A stretch of 64,000 nucleotides of DNA from Photobacterium carnosum (GTDB lineage Bacteria > Pseudomonadota > Gammaproteobacteria > Enterobacterales > Vibrionaceae), in the NCBI RefSeq assembly GCF_002849605.1, contig NZ_NPIB01000002.1, positions 86,520 through 150,519 on the forward strand. The letters are read 5' to 3'. Positions 35,986-44,792 of this stretch are shown piece by piece. Position numbers and translations under genes: made by a program. The notes below the pieces were generated by a model. It ran no database searches, was not told where the DNA came from, and saw nothing but the letters and a program-made list of their open reading frames with translations. Each line of letters starts with the position of its first letter. Position 1 is the stretch's first letter.

Positions 35986-36027
35986 AAAAACGCCAACTAG
36001 ATTAATTTCTAATTGGCGTTTTTTTGT
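35986..36027. terminator. terminator downstream of parR
   Basis: AAAAACGCCAACTAG-8-CTAATTGGCGTTTTTTT, one mismatch; A and T runs on both sides, so it can end the leftward parMR transcript. Confidence 0.88.
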
Positions 36028-36041
36028 AACGGACTAAATTT

Positions 36042-36602
36042 TTAGTCGTCCATAAAAGACATTGCAAGAGCCGAAAAGCCTGAAGGTTGATTATTCTGAT
36101 TCGTAACTATATGTTCAGATGTAATCGGTATTGATTGAGTACCCCTCGCTTTATCTACTGAAGATGCAGGTCGTATTGATTCAGTTTTTAGTTGTATTTC
36201 AGGCTTAGGCTCAGGTTCAAGTTCGGGCTCAGGCTTAGGCTTGGGTTCAAGTTCGGGCTTAGGCTCGGGCTTAGGCTCGGGCTTATGACTAACAGTAGGT
36301 AGAACCTCGTTAGTCATGGCTTCATCAATATCAACATTCGACATTTGAAGCACTTTATAAAGCTTGGCTAACCGACTGAAATCAGGCGCTAACCCCCTTT
36401 CTAAATCTCGCACAATCAGATCCGGTAATGTGCTATCCAGCGCCTCAAGATATAAACCAGCTTGTAGCAGTCTAGTAATGGCTTGAGATTTACTCCCCCG
36501 TTGTGATGCTTTTAATCCATCAAGGAAAGTAACGATCTGTTGATGCGCTGTATTGTCAGATTGAAAATAGAATTGAGGTCCTTTAATAGTTGTTGATACC
36601 AT
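36042..36602 (-). CDS. parR: ParR/StbB-like partition adaptor
   Basis: A 186-aa protein. The N-terminal 90 residues (FYFQSDNTAHQQIVTFLDGL, SKSQAITRLLQAGLYLEAL) are compatible with the ribbon-helix-helix DNA-binding domain of ParR/StbB. A (KPEP)n-type linker at about 107-140 is encoded by hexanucleotide repeats, and a short tail ends SGFSALAMSFMDD, a plausible ParM-binding tip. It starts 17 bases after parM, the type II partition order, and would bind the 11-bp iterons at 37818 and cap ParM filaments. Confidence 0.75.
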   Translation of the reverse strand: MVSTTIKGPQFYFQSDNTAHQQIVTFLDGLKASQRGSKSQAITRLLQAGLYLEALDSTLPDLIVRDLERGLAPDFSRLAKLYKVLQMSNVDIDEAMTNEVLPTVSHKPEPKPEPKPELEPKPKPEPELEPEPKPEIQLKTESIRPASSVDKARGTQSIPITSEHIVTNQNNQPSGFSALAMSFMDD

Positions 36603-36618
36603 TATTTGACACCTTTAT

Positions 36619-37578
36619 CTATGGACGTTTTGATAATTCAATTTTAGCAATAGCAGTTACTAATGCGGTAGTTGAATTCTCTATCAGTTCGTGTTCAATA
36701 CCCTGTAAAGTTAAGAAGTCAGAAAGCAGTTCAGCCCCGCCGCCAATTAACAAGAATCGGTCAATACGACCCTCAGCATAGATGAAGTCTTGAATGTAAT
36801 TAAATGCCTCGCTCATTACTTGATCGGTAACATCGTTACGATTAATAGTAAATCGTCCATTGCTCGCTTCACCTGTTACCAGTAATGCCTCAATTCGAGC
36901 GTCTCGACAATCTGGAACATTAATCGCTTGTTTAACTGCATTGTATGTCTTATACATGCCGACAGGATAACTTGCACATTTCATGATACGAGTTGCAGGA
37001 CCAGCGAATAATGCAAGGTCTAATGTAGTACCACCCATATCTGCTAAAAATGTTATATCGTCGTCAGATGCAGATTTTCCGCCCTCAGTCAGTTTGATAT
37101 ATGAAGCAGGTATTCCTTCCGGATAAACGCTGACTTGAGTGATGATGATGTCTTTTTTCCCTTCACATGTGACTGGAACTTTAACGTTATCACATTTGCG
37201 TTTTATATTTGTTTTATTGATACGACCATTATCATAAAACTCAGAAATTGGAAGTGTTACACAGACTTCTACTTCGTGGCCACTACAACCCATAGAATGT
37301 AGCGCGTGATGAATAGCTGCCACACTCAGATTACTATATTGATACTCAACGTTTGCTGTACGAATTGCGCGACATTCAGGGTAGAAAGTGTAAACGACAT
37401 TACGATCAGGTGTTGTAACAGTATAAGTGCCGCCATATTTATCAGTGGTATCTAGTACACCCATACCAAATTCAGCGCGGTTACTAATTGTAGCTGTTTT
37501 AAGCTCATCATTTTTAACTAAAGTAATTTTAGTTCCAGTTGAGCCATCATCAATAAATGCACGCAAAATATCTGCCAT
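36619..37578 (-). CDS. parM: ParM/StbA actin-like partition ATPase
   Basis: The ATG at 37578 is chosen over 37599 because GGAG lies 8 bases upstream. The 319-aa product has the actin-fold motifs: phosphate 1 (FIDDGSTGTKITLV, residues 7-20), connect and phosphate 2 (ITFLADMGGTTLDLALFAG, about 168-186) and the adenosine motif RFLLIGGGAELL (about 274-285). It polymerises to push plasmid copies apart with ParR and parC. The length equals R1 ParM (320 aa). Confidence 0.9.
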   Translation of the reverse strand: MADILRAFIDDGSTGTKITLVKNDELKTATISNRAEFGMGVLDTTDKYGGTYTVTTPDRNVVYTFYPECRAIRTANVEYQYSNLSVAAIHHALHSMGCSGHEVEVCVTLPISEFYDNGRINKTNIKRKCDNVKVPVTCEGKKDIIITQVSVYPEGIPASYIKLTEGGKSASDDDITFLADMGGTTLDLALFAGPATRIMKCASYPVGMYKTYNAVKQAINVPDCRDARIEALLVTGEASNGRFTINRNDVTDQVMSEAFNYIQDFIYAEGRIDRFLLIGGGAELLSDFLTLQGIEHELIENSTTALVTAIAKIELSKRP

Positions 37579-38130
37579 TTTTAATTCTCCAAGTTGCATG
37601 TGTAAAGTTTAAAACAAGAAAGGTAATACATGTTTTCCTTGTTCCTTTTGGTTGGCTGCATTATTAATCCACCACATAAATATGTCAATAGATAAAGTTC
37701 AAAATAAGGTAATAACCTATTACTTACTGGTATTTAGTTGTTTTTACTGACGGATTATGAATATAAAGTTGTTATAATTGATTGTTTTTAAATACATTAG
37801 GTCTAAATATCAGTTCTGGTGAGTAGTTGATGAATAGTTGATGAATAGTCGGTGAATAGTCGGTGAATAGTCGGTGAATGCCTCGTAATCCAAATATCCC
37901 CCAAATATTGTTACTAAAATACGGTAACTAATTAATTGTAAGGCAAACACGCATTAAGAATGAATGGCGTTTTATATAAAATAGCGTGATGAGTAAATGT
38001 AATTAACAAACAATGGTGTTGTAGATTGATCGTTTATTATGATATGGAAATACACAAATCACATTATAATCATGGATGCAGCCGTTAATAGTTGTTAACC
38101 TACTACGATTTCAACAGTTAGAGTTATGCA
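37579..38130. other. parM upstream region and divergent promoters
   Basis: Contains parC (37818-37883), a poly-AT stretch, and at 37935-37950 ATTGTAAGGCAAACAC, which matches ATTGTAAGGCAAATAC at 62651. No further gene seen. Confidence 0.6.
37818..37883. other. parC centromere: six 11-bp iterons
   Basis: Tandem 11-mers GGTGAGTAGTT, GATGAATAGTT, GATGAATAGTC, GGTGAATAGTC (twice) and GGTGAATGCCT, about 240 bases upstream of parM. R1 parC likewise has 11-bp iterons upstream of parM, so these are the expected ParR-binding sites and autoregulatory operator. Confidence 0.85.
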
Positions 38131-39615
38131 ATGAAAGAACTTAGATCAACTATATGTGTTAATGAAAATGGTGCTTTAAAATCAATTTTAATCCCTGAGT
38201 TATCAAGCGTTCCTTTCCTCCTTGAAACAAAAGAACAAATTGATGACTCTTTAGGTTTTATACGACGAGAGTTAATTTTATCCGCCAGTGAACACAATAG
38301 TAATATTGTTGATCTTAGGGGTGCATCGGTAAGGAAGCTAAATAAGCATTACGAACAAACAAAGACCACCAGCTCGTTAGCTTTCTTGTCAGCCTTTTGT
38401 GTTGGTGGATGGGATGATGATTACAATAAAAATGCAGCCGTTGCAAAATTTGGGTTAACAATTTCACGTATTAATGATGATGGACTACCTAATTTATCAA
38501 CAGGACACCCATTTTGTGGCTGTTCAAATTCGGCATTGATATTTGTTAAATTCCTAATTTCTATATTCCACCGTTTAGATGTGGACTGTCCTGCAGGGAA
38601 AGTGACACTTGTTGTTAATCATCCACTTCTGATTAATATCTTAACTAAAATTAGTAATAATATTTTTGAAGGTGATCCTGGCGATAAAACAAACGGCTTA
38701 AATTGGCTAGAGTGTCTTTGTTTCCTGCAGCGTCGTTATAATGATATTAGACATCGCTATACGTTGGTGTTTTTAGATAGTGATATTCATGCATCTGATT
38801 ACCGTTCGATTAACAACTGCGATTATTATTCAGAGATAGCTACAGCAGAACGACTTAGCTACCTCAACTCTGATCATATTAGTACGAATAGAGAGTTCAG
38901 TTGCAATCAATTAAGAACGAAATTACAACATGCCAATATAGTTGGTTTTCTTTTTAATGATGGTCTATATATGTCAACTAACCTCTTATCAGATGAAAAA
39001 CAAGGTGTTAAATTTCCGCCATTCTTTGGTTTAGACGTATTAATTATTAATAAACAATCATTTGGTTTTAACCGCTTAATACAAAACTTTCAAGGTGAAC
39101 TTTTTGCGTACAGCACAGTTGATGTTATTAATAACTCATCCTGCACTAAGGGTTTATCCGTGTGGGGTGTCAACAATGATGAGCTATGGAAGGGCGCGTA
39201 TCTTCAAGCTTCATCGGAAAATAGTATGATAAATACGTTGAGTGATATCGTTTGGTGCATAAGAAAATATCATCAGCGAAAACAAGGAAAGACAATTGGT
39301 ATCATCATTGAAGATGAAAATCTCATTAATTTTATTTACGCGTTACGATCTGGTAGTACGTTAAATACATCACGTATTACAAAGTCAGAATACAAATATA
39401 CAGTTAATTATATTCTTCGTAATTTGGCATGTTGTAAAAACATTTATTTCATTTTCGCACCTAAAGGATCAGTTGATAGTCTGACGAATAGTGCTGAAGG
39501 TCAACGTTTAGCATCTATATCAGCTGCTAAACGAAATTTACAAATAATCCGTGTTAAATATTTAGACAATGATTACGTTACCTTGCCAGATTTCGTTGGG
39601 GGTATGAATTGTTAG
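38131..39615 (+). CDS. large orphan protein, possibly two degenerate RNase-H-fold domains
   Basis: A 494-aa soluble protein. Two halves each show an RNase-H-like order. The first has a strand (VAKFGLTISRIND), an amphipathic helix after SNSALIF, a strand KVTLVVNHPLLINIL, and then YTLVFLDSDIHAS...NCDYYSEIATAERL, which resembles the WVKGHxxxxxNExADxLA end of RNase HI. The second has LSVWGVNNDELWKGAY, a helix, KTIGIIIEDENLINFI and IYFIFAPKGSVDS...SAEGQRLASISAAK. Catalytic acids are not all conserved. This is inference from secondary-structure pattern. It overlaps the next gene by 7 bases. Confidence 0.5.
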   Translation: MKELRSTICVNENGALKSILIPELSSVPFLLETKEQIDDSLGFIRRELILSASEHNSNIVDLRGASVRKLNKHYEQTKTTSSLAFLSAFCVGGWDDDYNKNAAVAKFGLTISRINDDGLPNLSTGHPFCGCSNSALIFVKFLISIFHRLDVDCPAGKVTLVVNHPLLINILTKISNNIFEGDPGDKTNGLNWLECLCFLQRRYNDIRHRYTLVFLDSDIHASDYRSINNCDYYSEIATAERLSYLNSDHISTNREFSCNQLRTKLQHANIVGFLFNDGLYMSTNLLSDEKQGVKFPPFFGLDVLIINKQSFGFNRLIQNFQGELFAYSTVDVINNSSCTKGLSVWGVNNDELWKGAYLQASSENSMINTLSDIVWCIRKYHQRKQGKTIGIIIEDENLINFIYALRSGSTLNTSRITKSEYKYTVNYILRNLACCKNIYFIFAPKGSVDSLTNSAEGQRLASISAAKRNLQIIRVKYLDNDYVTLPDFVGGMNC

Positions 39616-40187
39616 CTAAATCAAGAGGTAAAAATAGTCAGTTAGCTACAATTATTTCAGTGAACTGGCATTTAATATTCAGCACTATATTGATTCTCGT
39701 CTCCTTAACGACGGGTTTGTTCTCATCGATGATAAGTGCTGATGAGTTAAGTGAAAGTACAATCCTTAGTTTGGGAACCTCGATTACAACGATCAATAAG
39801 ACCGAAAAATTATTTGGTGCGACAATCCACCTCGCGGCAATTAGCTCTGAGTTGAAAACGGTTGGGGTAATTGTGTCTGCTGGGGCAACGCTAAAAAATA
39901 ACAAAGATCGCGGTGTAACACAGAATATCTTTAGCATGGGGTTCGGACCGATTTATCAGCCAGCCCTTTTAAATTGGTTACGTCCATACGTGCTAGTTGG
40001 TGCTACAACGATTCATAATATTAACGAACGCTCTACATCGTCAGGTTCAATGATGTTGTTAACATACAGCGCTGGAGTACAGATTAACATTCCCTACGTG
40101 AATGGCTTGTTCGATATTGCTGTAAGCCAAACACCAAAAAATAAAATTTATAACAATATTTATTTGGGTGTTGGCGTCCACTTTTAA
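39609..40187 (+). CDS. small outer-membrane beta-barrel-like protein
   Basis: A 192-aa protein starting at TTG (overlapping the upstream gene). A hydrophobic N-terminal segment (WHLIFSTILILVSLTTGLFSS, with Asp-Glu after it) is a signal peptide. The mature part is composed of short amphipathic strands with Gly turns (SMGFGPIYQPALLNWLRPYV, YSAGVQINIPYVNGL) and ends in the aromatic strand YLGVGVHF with C-terminal Phe, typical of outer-membrane barrels inserted by BAM. Unknown function. Confidence 0.5.
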   Translation: MLAKSRGKNSQLATIISVNWHLIFSTILILVSLTTGLFSSMISADELSESTILSLGTSITTINKTEKLFGATIHLAAISSELKTVGVIVSAGATLKNNKDRGVTQNIFSMGFGPIYQPALLNWLRPYVLVGATTIHNINERSTSSGSMMLLTYSAGVQINIPYVNGLFDIAVSQTPKNKIYNNIYLGVGVHF

Positions 40188-40196
40188 ATAAACGTA

Positions 40197-40232
40197 GTTA
40201 ACCCCCTCACCTCTTTTGATGAGTGGGTTAAC
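40197..40232. terminator. bidirectional hairpin between convergent genes
   Basis: GTTAACCC and GGGTTAAC arms with inner TCA/TGA pairing. Confidence 0.6.
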
Positions 40233-40245
40233 TATTGAACTAAAA

Positions 40246-40863
40246 CTATAAATTATGGATTGGCGACATATCTATTGGAGTTATGATGTTATGCAACAAC
40301 GATTTAATGCTTGCGACAACGGGATGCTTTTCATCGAATTTTTTATTTGCAAACGCATCGTCAAAACAACAAGGGTCATTAAGCAGATTCATCACTGATT
40401 GATTTATTCTTCGATAATCTCCGATTAATGGCATTTTATGCGTTAATTGATAATACCGAGCAATAGCTGCTGCTCTTGATGTACGCGAAACACATGCAAC
40501 ATATATTGTATTTATAGCGGGTAAGGCATCTATACGCTCAAAATATTGATGAATGCGTTGTGCATGTTCTTTGCGAAAACGATTATTATAATAAAACTCA
40601 AATTCCTTTGATGATGTTTGCTGTATGTCCATTACATCGTAATCAATATCATCTGCAACAATATCTGCAACGAAACCAAATTTGTTCCAGTAAGAACTTT
40701 GCTCTCCACAAAACACATCGTCAGTACAAATTACAACGTCCTTTTGCTGCTGTAGTTCATGAGAAATGTCGATATTATCAAGTACGATAATTAATGCTGT
40801 GTTTATGGATGCTTTTATTTTTTCAATTGCATTAGCGCGTATCACTTTAATTTCTTTACACAT
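40246..40863 (-). CDS. protein-tyrosine-phosphatase-like protein 2
   Basis: The open frame reaches a TTG at 40905; the first ATG is at 40863, giving 205 aa. A CX5R loop (YVACVSRTSRAAAIARYY, Cys-Val-Ser-Arg-Thr-Ser-Arg) follows a beta strand and precedes a helix. Downstream elements (MPLIGDYRRINQSVMNLLND, then CCFDDAF) align with PLLHPVEY...VTKLLNDPTCYDQVF in the protein at 31503, so the two are paralogues. It is last in a leftward operon with the DnaN homologue and a 106-aa protein, an unusual link between a replication clamp and a phosphatase. Confidence 0.55.
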   Translation of the reverse strand: MCKEIKVIRANAIEKIKASINTALIIVLDNIDISHELQQQKDVVICTDDVFCGEQSSYWNKFGFVADIVADDIDYDVMDIQQTSSKEFEFYYNNRFRKEHAQRIHQYFERIDALPAINTIYVACVSRTSRAAAIARYYQLTHKMPLIGDYRRINQSVMNLLNDPCCFDDAFANKKFDEKHPVVASIKSLLHNIITPIDMSPIHNL

Positions 40864-40969
40864 TTTTTTAGTCCGAAAGTTTAGTTTGTTGTAATTGACT
40901 GACAATAATAGTTATCGTCAGTCGGCTGCTGGTTAGGCAGCGCATTAGTTAGATGCTGTGATAATGGAT

Positions 40970-41290
40970 TTATTCTTTTATTAATAACTGAGTTAGTATT
41001 TCCCCTCTGATATTAAATAACGATACAACTAAATTACCCGTCACGGTCTGCAATTCAATGTAACTATTGTTATTAGCCAAGCTAATAGCACAACGCTTTT
41101 TTGAGGCGCTTAGTATAATTTTGGCTACGCCTAAATTTTTTATGTCAGAGTTATACAGAACTGCACTAATCCCGCGAGTTTCGTGATAAACAGTTACCTT
41201 TTGATCTTCAATAACGATATTGAAGTGTTTTTTTTCAACCATGATAGAAGCTGGTTTAGTTGCTGCTAAATATTTCTGTGCTTCAAACAT
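40970..41290 (-). CDS. orphan protein between DnaN and phosphatase-like gene
   Basis: A 106-aa protein of mainly beta strands (FNIVIEDQKVTVYHETRG, AKIILSASKKRCAISLANN, GNLVVSLFNIRGEIL). No signal or membrane helix. It lies 64 bases downstream of dnaN and 106 upstream of the phosphatase-like gene on the same strand. The strand repeats could be part of a clamp-associated or small beta-barrel fold, but no family is recognised. Confidence 0.55.
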   Translation of the reverse strand: MFEAQKYLAATKPASIMVEKKHFNIVIEDQKVTVYHETRGISAVLYNSDIKNLGVAKIILSASKKRCAISLANNNSYIELQTVTGNLVVSLFNIRGEILTQLLIKE

Positions 41291-41354
41291 TGAGAACCTA
41301 TTTCATTGATATGTGAATAAAAACGAGGCGGTAAAGAACTTACCGCCCTAATTC

Positions 41355-42506
41355 TTAAACTCTGAACGGCATTACAAGATTAAGTGATGAACGTTGAGTA
41401 GACGGAATAATCAAAGCTGGTGATGTAACATCAGTTAATTCAATGCAGACAAAATCATCAGGTGTATTACTCAAAGCATCAATTAAATAACGCGGATTTA
41501 CGTGATAATTAAAACCGATTTCTTCGGTAATGGTTGCTGTGATCTCGTCACATCCCAAATTTTCGTTATCATCAGTATCTTTGCCAAGCTCGGAGTTAAC
41601 CGTGGTTAATTGAATAGAGTTTTGATTGAATGTCATTTTAACTTTTGGCGCGTTTTCGCCAGCCAACATGACTAATAAACGGTTTAATACTTCGATAAAA
41701 CCAATACGGCTGACTGTTGCTCGTTTATTTGATGGGGCTGGTAAAACTCTACGAATGTCTGGATATTTAGCATCCACAAGATTCGTGCGATAGATTAATG
41801 ATCCCCACGTAAATTCGACTCGATTATCAGATATAGATATACCAATATTTTCAGCATCTTCACTTAGTCGAGTTAATACAGAAACGGCATTAACTGGGAT
41901 TAAAATTTGACTGTCATTAACTGTTTCGCCATTTAGCATATGTCGATTAGCTGCAAGGCGGTGTCCATCAGTACCAACAACAAATAAACAGTTATTAATC
42001 GTTTGCATCATAACGCTGTTTAAATACGCCCTAACGTCCTTTTTTCCTGTCGCATACATTGTTCGCTTGAGCATGTCGATTAAAAGATTAGCGTTTGCTG
42101 TAAAATGTTGTTGCTCATTATCTAGCAACGGGATTGTTGGATAAGTGCTGCTGTCGATGGTTTTGATCTGTAATCGAGAGCGACCACAAGATACAAGTGC
42201 GCGATCTTTGTCAGACACAGTTTTAAGTTTTACAGGTGTGTTTTTTGGAAGCGAGCGTACTACTTGAAAAAATTTAGCGGCATCGAGACAAATTGCACCG
42301 TATTCTGTAGCTGTAACATCATCAGCTTCGCACTTACGAATAAATGATTGATTCCCGTTTGATGCAGTTATAGATAAACCTGATTCATCGTTCACGATAA
42401 GTACAAAATTAAAAGCATCAATACCAGTTTGACGAGAATCAGCATTGCTACATGCGTGACCACAAAATTTAAGTAACTCAAGATTATTAGTCGCTTTGAT
42501 TTCCAT
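41355..42506 (-). CDS. dnaN: plasmid-encoded DNA polymerase III beta-clamp homologue
   Basis: The ATG at 42506 has AGGTG 6-10 bases upstream and is preferred over a GTG at 42515. The 383-aa product has three clamp domains. Domain 2 carries the family signature YLNSVMMQTINNCLFVVGTD followed by GHRLAANR (about residues 145-172), the second clamp domain's best-conserved part, and the C-terminus SSLNLVMPFRV matches the VMPMRL end of DnaN that forms the partner-binding pocket. E. coli DnaN has 366 aa, so this is full length. It should load as a ring and tether a polymerase; a plasmid copy may serve the plasmid's own replication. Confidence 0.88.
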   Translation of the reverse strand: MEIKATNNLELLKFCGHACSNADSRQTGIDAFNFVLIVNDESGLSITASNGNQSFIRKCEADDVTATEYGAICLDAAKFFQVVRSLPKNTPVKLKTVSDKDRALVSCGRSRLQIKTIDSSTYPTIPLLDNEQQHFTANANLLIDMLKRTMYATGKKDVRAYLNSVMMQTINNCLFVVGTDGHRLAANRHMLNGETVNDSQILIPVNAVSVLTRLSEDAENIGISISDNRVEFTWGSLIYRTNLVDAKYPDIRRVLPAPSNKRATVSRIGFIEVLNRLLVMLAGENAPKVKMTFNQNSIQLTTVNSELGKDTDDNENLGCDEITATITEEIGFNYHVNPRYLIDALSNTPDDFVCIELTDVTSPALIIPSTQRSSLNLVMPFRV

Positions 42507-42657
42507 TTTTATCACCTATAAAACATCTAATTAATGAAGTAACCATCTTCATTTCGTGTGAATATTGTCTCACGGTTTTTGATACGCGCCACCCCCTCCA
42601 TTTCGGTAACTATCTGTTATTTATGCTGTTATCCAATTACATTAATAGTTTTTCTGT

Positions 42658-43104
42658 TGGTGACCTACTTCAAAGATGCCCGTTATTAGTGTTGGTGGCT
42701 TACTTCAAATGTGCCTGATCAAGAATGAGATGGTGCTGTTGGTGGCTTACTTCAAAGATGCCTGATTAAGAATGAGCTGGTGCTGTTGGTGGCTTACTTC
42801 AAAGATGCCTGATTAAGAATGAGCTGGTGCTGTTGGTGGCTTACTTCAAAGATGCCTGATTAAGAATGAGCTGGTGCTGGTGGTGGCTTACTTCAAAGAT
42901 GCTTGATTAAGAATGAGCTGGTGCTGTTGGTGGCTTACTTCAAAGATGCCTGATTAAGAATGAGCTGGTGCTGATGGTGGCTTACTTCAAATGTGCCCGT
43001 TATTAGTGTTGGTGGCTTACTTCAAAGATGCCTGATTAAGAATGAGCTGGTGCTGTTGGTGGCTTACTTCAAAGATGCCTGATTAAGAATGAGCTGTATT
43101 CACT
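42658..43104. repeat. array of ten 47-bp (and 35-bp) repeats with CTTCAAAGATGCCTGA core
   Basis: Copies begin at 42658, 42692, 42739, 42786, 42833, 42880, 42927, 42974, 43009 and 43056. Full units are 47 bp; those at 42658 and 42974 are 35 bp with a different end (CCCGTTATTAGT). An eleventh copy lies at 44793, beyond the rep gene. The core resembles CTTCAAACCTGCCCGA of the replicon at 54 kb. Confidence 0.9.
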
Positions 43105-43306
43105 GGATGCGCTTTTAATCTTTTCTGATTGTGTTAGCGAGTCCCTTAATTATCCACTCAACATGCTTGTATTGGGATATTAAGGTGCCGCTAATGATAA
43201 CGTCAGTATGTGCAGAGGTAGTCCTGTGAGGCTGTTTTTTGCTTATAGGGTTATATGCCACAATGAGGTAGTAATTATTTTTATCCACATATCCCCCACT
43301 ATAAAA
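43056..43306. repeat. 245-250 bp direct repeat, left copy (flanks rep module)
   Basis: Nearly identical to 44793-45043: only a handful of base changes and one T deletion. Each copy includes one 47-bp unit, a long unique part with TTATCCACT, and the DnaA box. Confidence 0.92.
43281..43289 (+). promoter_or_regulatory. DnaA box TTATCCACA
   Basis: Exact consensus, immediately before the AT-rich 43310-43370 stretch with AGAGATATAA repeats, as expected at an iteron origin. Confidence 0.8.
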
Positions 43307-43324
43307 TAATATAGATCTTTATAA

Positions 43325-43535
43325 GAGATATAAAAAGATATAAAGAGATATAAAGAGATATAGGGTATCGTTTTTTCATTTAAAATCATAATGTTGAGAG
43401 ATTAACTATTACTAAATCTTTGGTGAACCATTACTATCTATTTGGTAAGCCATTACTAAATCTTTGGTGAACCATTACTAAATCTTTGGTTAACTATTAC
43501 GAAAATTCTGGTTAACTATTACTAAGTCTTTGGTG
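43325..43535. other. origin of replication A: AT-rich 10-mers and six 22-bp iterons
   Basis: AT-rich AGAGATATAA-type repeats at about 43325-43368 (probable unwinding element) are followed by six 22-bp iterons, consensus ACYATTACTAAATCTTTGGTKA, starting at about 43405, 43427, 43449, 43471, 43493 and 43515. The 22-bp spacing is standard for Rep_3 initiators. The rep gene lies downstream. Confidence 0.85.
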
Positions 43536-43587
43536 TTAATTATAAGTTGTGGACAAAATAACATTGATATCACCCCCTAAATTCCAA

Positions 43588-43716
43588 TTATTACTAAACC
43601 TTTGCCGTTGGTATCTAACTATTACTATCTCTTTGGTTTTTGTTGTTGCTTTTACCCGTTATATTCGTATTATTACTGCTTCTTTGGTGGTTAAGCCAAA
43701 GAGGTAGTAATAGTTC
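43588..43716. promoter_or_regulatory. rep operator: single and inverted iteron half-sites
   Basis: Isolated iteron-like sequences at about 43588 and 43617 and an inverted pair TATTACTGCTTCTTTGG (about 43672) / CCAAAGAGGTAGTAATA (about 43696) just upstream of the start. Inverted iterons in the rep promoter are the known autorepression site of dimeric Rep_3 proteins. Confidence 0.75.
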
Positions 43717-43736
43717 ACAGTTAGGGATGAGATCGC

Positions 43737-44750
43737 ATGGGAAACATAATTAAAAGTAATACTAAAATAATTAGCTCAAATTTTTTTAAAAAAAGTCACG
43801 AGTTAGTTTTCAGCCAATTATCATTAACACCAATTCAACATGATATTTTTGCACTCTTCCTCGCTAGGATTGAAAAAGAAAATTGGGACAATTATAAAAA
43901 TAATGGAAATCTAAAAGATGTTCCATCTTATGAATTTAATAATGACCTTTTGAGTGATTGGTTTCAAACGGCAAAAATTAATTTGTATTCAACTTTGAAA
44001 AAACCATGTCAAATGCTAGCTAGTGTTTCTATCGGCATTCCTATGGAGAAAAAAGGCGATTTTCAATACCGACCTCTTTTTAGCGATATCACGTACAAAG
44101 GTGGTGTATTAACGCTGACACCCAATTACAAACTCGTTGATGTGTTCGTTGGGGCCTCAAATGGATACTCTTTAATATCTCATAAAGAATTTCGTGATTT
44201 AAACCTGGAGTCATCAAAACGTTTGTATACAATCTTATCAAGATGGCGATCGTTCGGACGACTACACCCGTTTTCTCTAACGGAATTACATGGGATCTTC
44301 GGTTTACTTGATGAACGAGGTAAATTAAAGAAAAAAACCTATGAAATTACCGCTAATTTCATCCTGCGGATCATTAAACCCGCAATCAAAGAAATTTCAG
44401 AACGAGATAAAAATATAGAATTTTTGATTGATAGTCAGACCGGTAATTTTGGATTTAAGTACACTAAAGAAGGTCGAAAGATTTCAGGTCTAGAATTCTT
44501 ATTCTCGTGGCGAACATCCGCGACTAAAAGTGTAAAACCATCAAATGAATTCACATATTTTGATGCTGTATCAATCTATAAAGATATTATGTCTGGAATT
44601 GATATCGAGTACACCGAAGATACTTTGAATTATGCTCTGAAAATGATTGGAGAAATGATGCTAGATAAAAATCTGGATTTTGAAGTCGATGCTGGAGCGT
44701 TTATATCAAAAGTTGTTACGTTAAAAAGTAATATCACAATTGATCAATAA
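43737..44750 (+). CDS. Rep_3-family replication initiator A
   Basis: A 337-aa initiator with the two winged-helix domains of RepB/RepE/pi proteins: LSLTPIQHDIFALFLARIEK (about 26-45, first helix of WH1), LKDVPSYEFNNDLLSDWFQ, LVDVFVGASNGYSLISHKEF and LESSKRLYTILSRWRS (about 157-172), FSLTELHGIFGLLDERGKL (WH2 region), then INPAIKEI-like IKPAIKEISERDKNIEFL. It should bind the 22-bp iterons at 43405-43535 and repress its own promoter through the inverted sites. Confidence 0.88.
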   Translation: MGNIIKSNTKIISSNFFKKSHELVFSQLSLTPIQHDIFALFLARIEKENWDNYKNNGNLKDVPSYEFNNDLLSDWFQTAKINLYSTLKKPCQMLASVSIGIPMEKKGDFQYRPLFSDITYKGGVLTLTPNYKLVDVFVGASNGYSLISHKEFRDLNLESSKRLYTILSRWRSFGRLHPFSLTELHGIFGLLDERGKLKKKTYEITANFILRIIKPAIKEISERDKNIEFLIDSQTGNFGFKYTKEGRKISGLEFLFSWRTSATKSVKPSNEFTYFDAVSIYKDIMSGIDIEYTEDTLNYALKMIGEMMLDKNLDFEVDAGAFISKVVTLKSNITIDQ

Positions 44751-44792
44751 CTATTGATGCCACCGTCAAAAGATTAACGACCATTATCGGTT

